From CAZAYP01 sp964489425 [NCBI: uncultured Verrucomicrobiota bacterium] (lineage in GTDB: Bacteria; Verrucomicrobiota; Kiritimatiellia; RZYC01), in the NCBI GenBank assembly GCA_964489425.1, contig CAZAYP010000008.1, positions 1 through 64,000 on the forward strand: 64,000 nucleotides of DNA. Direction: 5' to 3'. Below, in pieces: positions 63,220 to 64,000 of the stretch. Each line of letters opens with the position of its first letter. Position 1 is the stretch's first letter. The position numbers and the translations under genes were made by a program. The notes below the pieces were generated by a model. That model saw only the letters and a list, made by a program, of their open reading frames with translations. It was not told the origin of the DNA and searched no databases.

Positions 63220-64000
63220 ATGGCTGATGCCGTGGCCATCACCGGAATGGGCTGCGTCTCGGCCGCCGGCGGTACGGTGGATGACCACCGGCACGGCCTG
63301 CGCAAGCGCGAGCGCCTGTGCGTTACCCGGACCACGGTTGGGCCGGCCAATCCCTACCCGGTTTTCGCGGTCGATGATCCCACGCTGGCCGCGACGCCGG
63401 AGGAGATGCGCGTCGCCAAGCTGGCGCTCAAGGCCGCGCGCGAGGCGCTGGCTGATGCCGGCTTGGAAACCCCGCCCCGGGATGCCCGGGTCGGGGTTTT
63501 CCTTGGGTCGACCACGTCCTGCCAGCTCAACGACCTTGAGTTTCAGCGCGCCTACCGCGCCACCGGCGAGGTGCGGCCAGCAGCCCCGGACCGCTATTTC
63601 TCCGGCCACCTTGCCGAGCGCGTGGCCCGGCGCCTCAACCTGCCGCCCGGTCCGCGCTGGGTGATCGCCAATGCCTGCGCGTCGGCCACGGATGCGATTG
63701 GCATGGCCACGGAAGCGGTCCGGCAAGGCTGCTGCGACATTGCCATCGCGGGTGGCGCCGACGAGTTGAGCCCGGTCTCGCTCTGCGGATTTCATGCGCT
63801 GGGCATTGTCAGCCCGGTTCCCTGCCGGCCCTTTGATCGGGACCGGGCCGGCCTGAACCTCGGGGAAGGCGCCGGGATCGTGGTGCTGGAACCGGCCGCG
63901 GCCGCCGCCCGGCGTGGCCGGGACCCGGCGCTGTTCGTCGCAGGCTACGGTTGTGCCGGCGATGGTTACCACATGACGGCCCCGCATCCGGACGGCCTGG
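63220..64000 (+). CDS. Beta-ketoacyl-ACP synthase, locus B (partial, cut by window edge)
   Basis: The first 260 codons of a FabB/F-type ketosynthase. VAITGMGCVSAAGG is the standard start. The nucleophile Cys153 is in VIANACASATDAIG, and LNLGEGAGIVVLEP is the strand after the second helix bundle. The His-containing motifs would lie beyond the window. GAGG precedes the ATG at 63220. It is preceded by the ACP, so it is probably the third active KS of the pathway. Confidence 0.88.
   Translation, partial: MADAVAITGMGCVSAAGGTVDDHRHGLRKRERLCVTRTTVGPANPYPVFAVDDPTLAATPEEMRVAKLALKAAREALADAGLETPPRDARVGVFLGSTTSCQLNDLEFQRAYRATGEVRPAAPDRYFSGHLAERVARRLNLPPGPRWVIANACASATDAIGMATEAVRQGCCDIAIAGGADELSPVSLCGFHALGIVSPVPCRPFDRDRAGLNLGEGAGIVVLEPAAAAARRGRDPALFVAGYGCAGDGYHMTAPHPDGL

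Overview
The window is high-GC DNA with dense genes, many start/stop overlaps and no RNA genes, CRISPR arrays or insertion sequences that I could recognise. A Kdo transferase, several lipoproteins, an RND pump and a LolA-like carrier show a Gram-negative cell with lipopolysaccharide. The mix of large secreted repeat proteins, an archaeal-type phosphoglycerate mutase, a DNA topoisomerase I without zinc ribbons, and radical SAM-linked polyene genes suggests the PVC superphylum, perhaps Kiritimatiellota. That placement is inference from gene content only.

Layout. 0-11.8 kb: a GT62-like glycosyltransferase, an STN-domain protein with proline-rich repeats, small secreted proteins, a two-gene RND efflux operon, then three genes on the minus strand (glycerophosphodiesterase, M23-like peptidase, ATPase-acetyltransferase). 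11.9-24.2 kb: polyene locus A, with three plus-strand genes (ketoreductase, acyltransferase, iron-sulfur flavoprotein with SCP2 domain) converging on a tightly overlapped seven-gene minus-strand operon: radical SAM-KS-CLF fusion, KS-CLF fusion, ACP, GcvT-like protein, thioesterase, ketoreductase, malonyl transferase. 24.4-29.9 kb: one giant secreted protein with three beta-lactamase-like domains. 30-54 kb: macro domain protein, two zinc-ribbon/OB-like membrane proteins, TctA-like and YdjM-like membrane proteins, topA, a Xer recombinase, waaA, adenosine deaminase, manA, apgM, a 2013-residue gingipain-like protein, leuS. 55-64 kb: polyene locus B, with dehydratase, MIO ammonia-lyase, LolA-like carrier, MMPL exporter, lipoprotein, B12 radical SAM protein, small secreted protein, ACP and the start of another ketosynthase, cut by the window edge.

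Loci A and B together look like an aryl-polyene type II fatty acid/polyketide pathway. The ammonia-lyase would supply an aryl-acrylic starter. Malonyl transferase, ACPs, KS/CLF pairs, ketoreductases and the dehydratase would extend it. The acyltransferase could move the chain to a lipid, and LolA/MMPL/lipoprotein could export it. The unusual parts are the fusion of a B12-type radical SAM enzyme to a ketosynthase pair, a second stand-alone B12 radical SAM enzyme, a GcvT-fold protein with an altered active site, and an iron-sulfur flavoprotein carrying a sterol-carrier domain. They suggest chain methylation, cyclisation or reduction beyond a plain aryl polyene. Neither an aryl-CoA ligase nor a second dehydratase is visible, so the pathway probably continues past the right edge.
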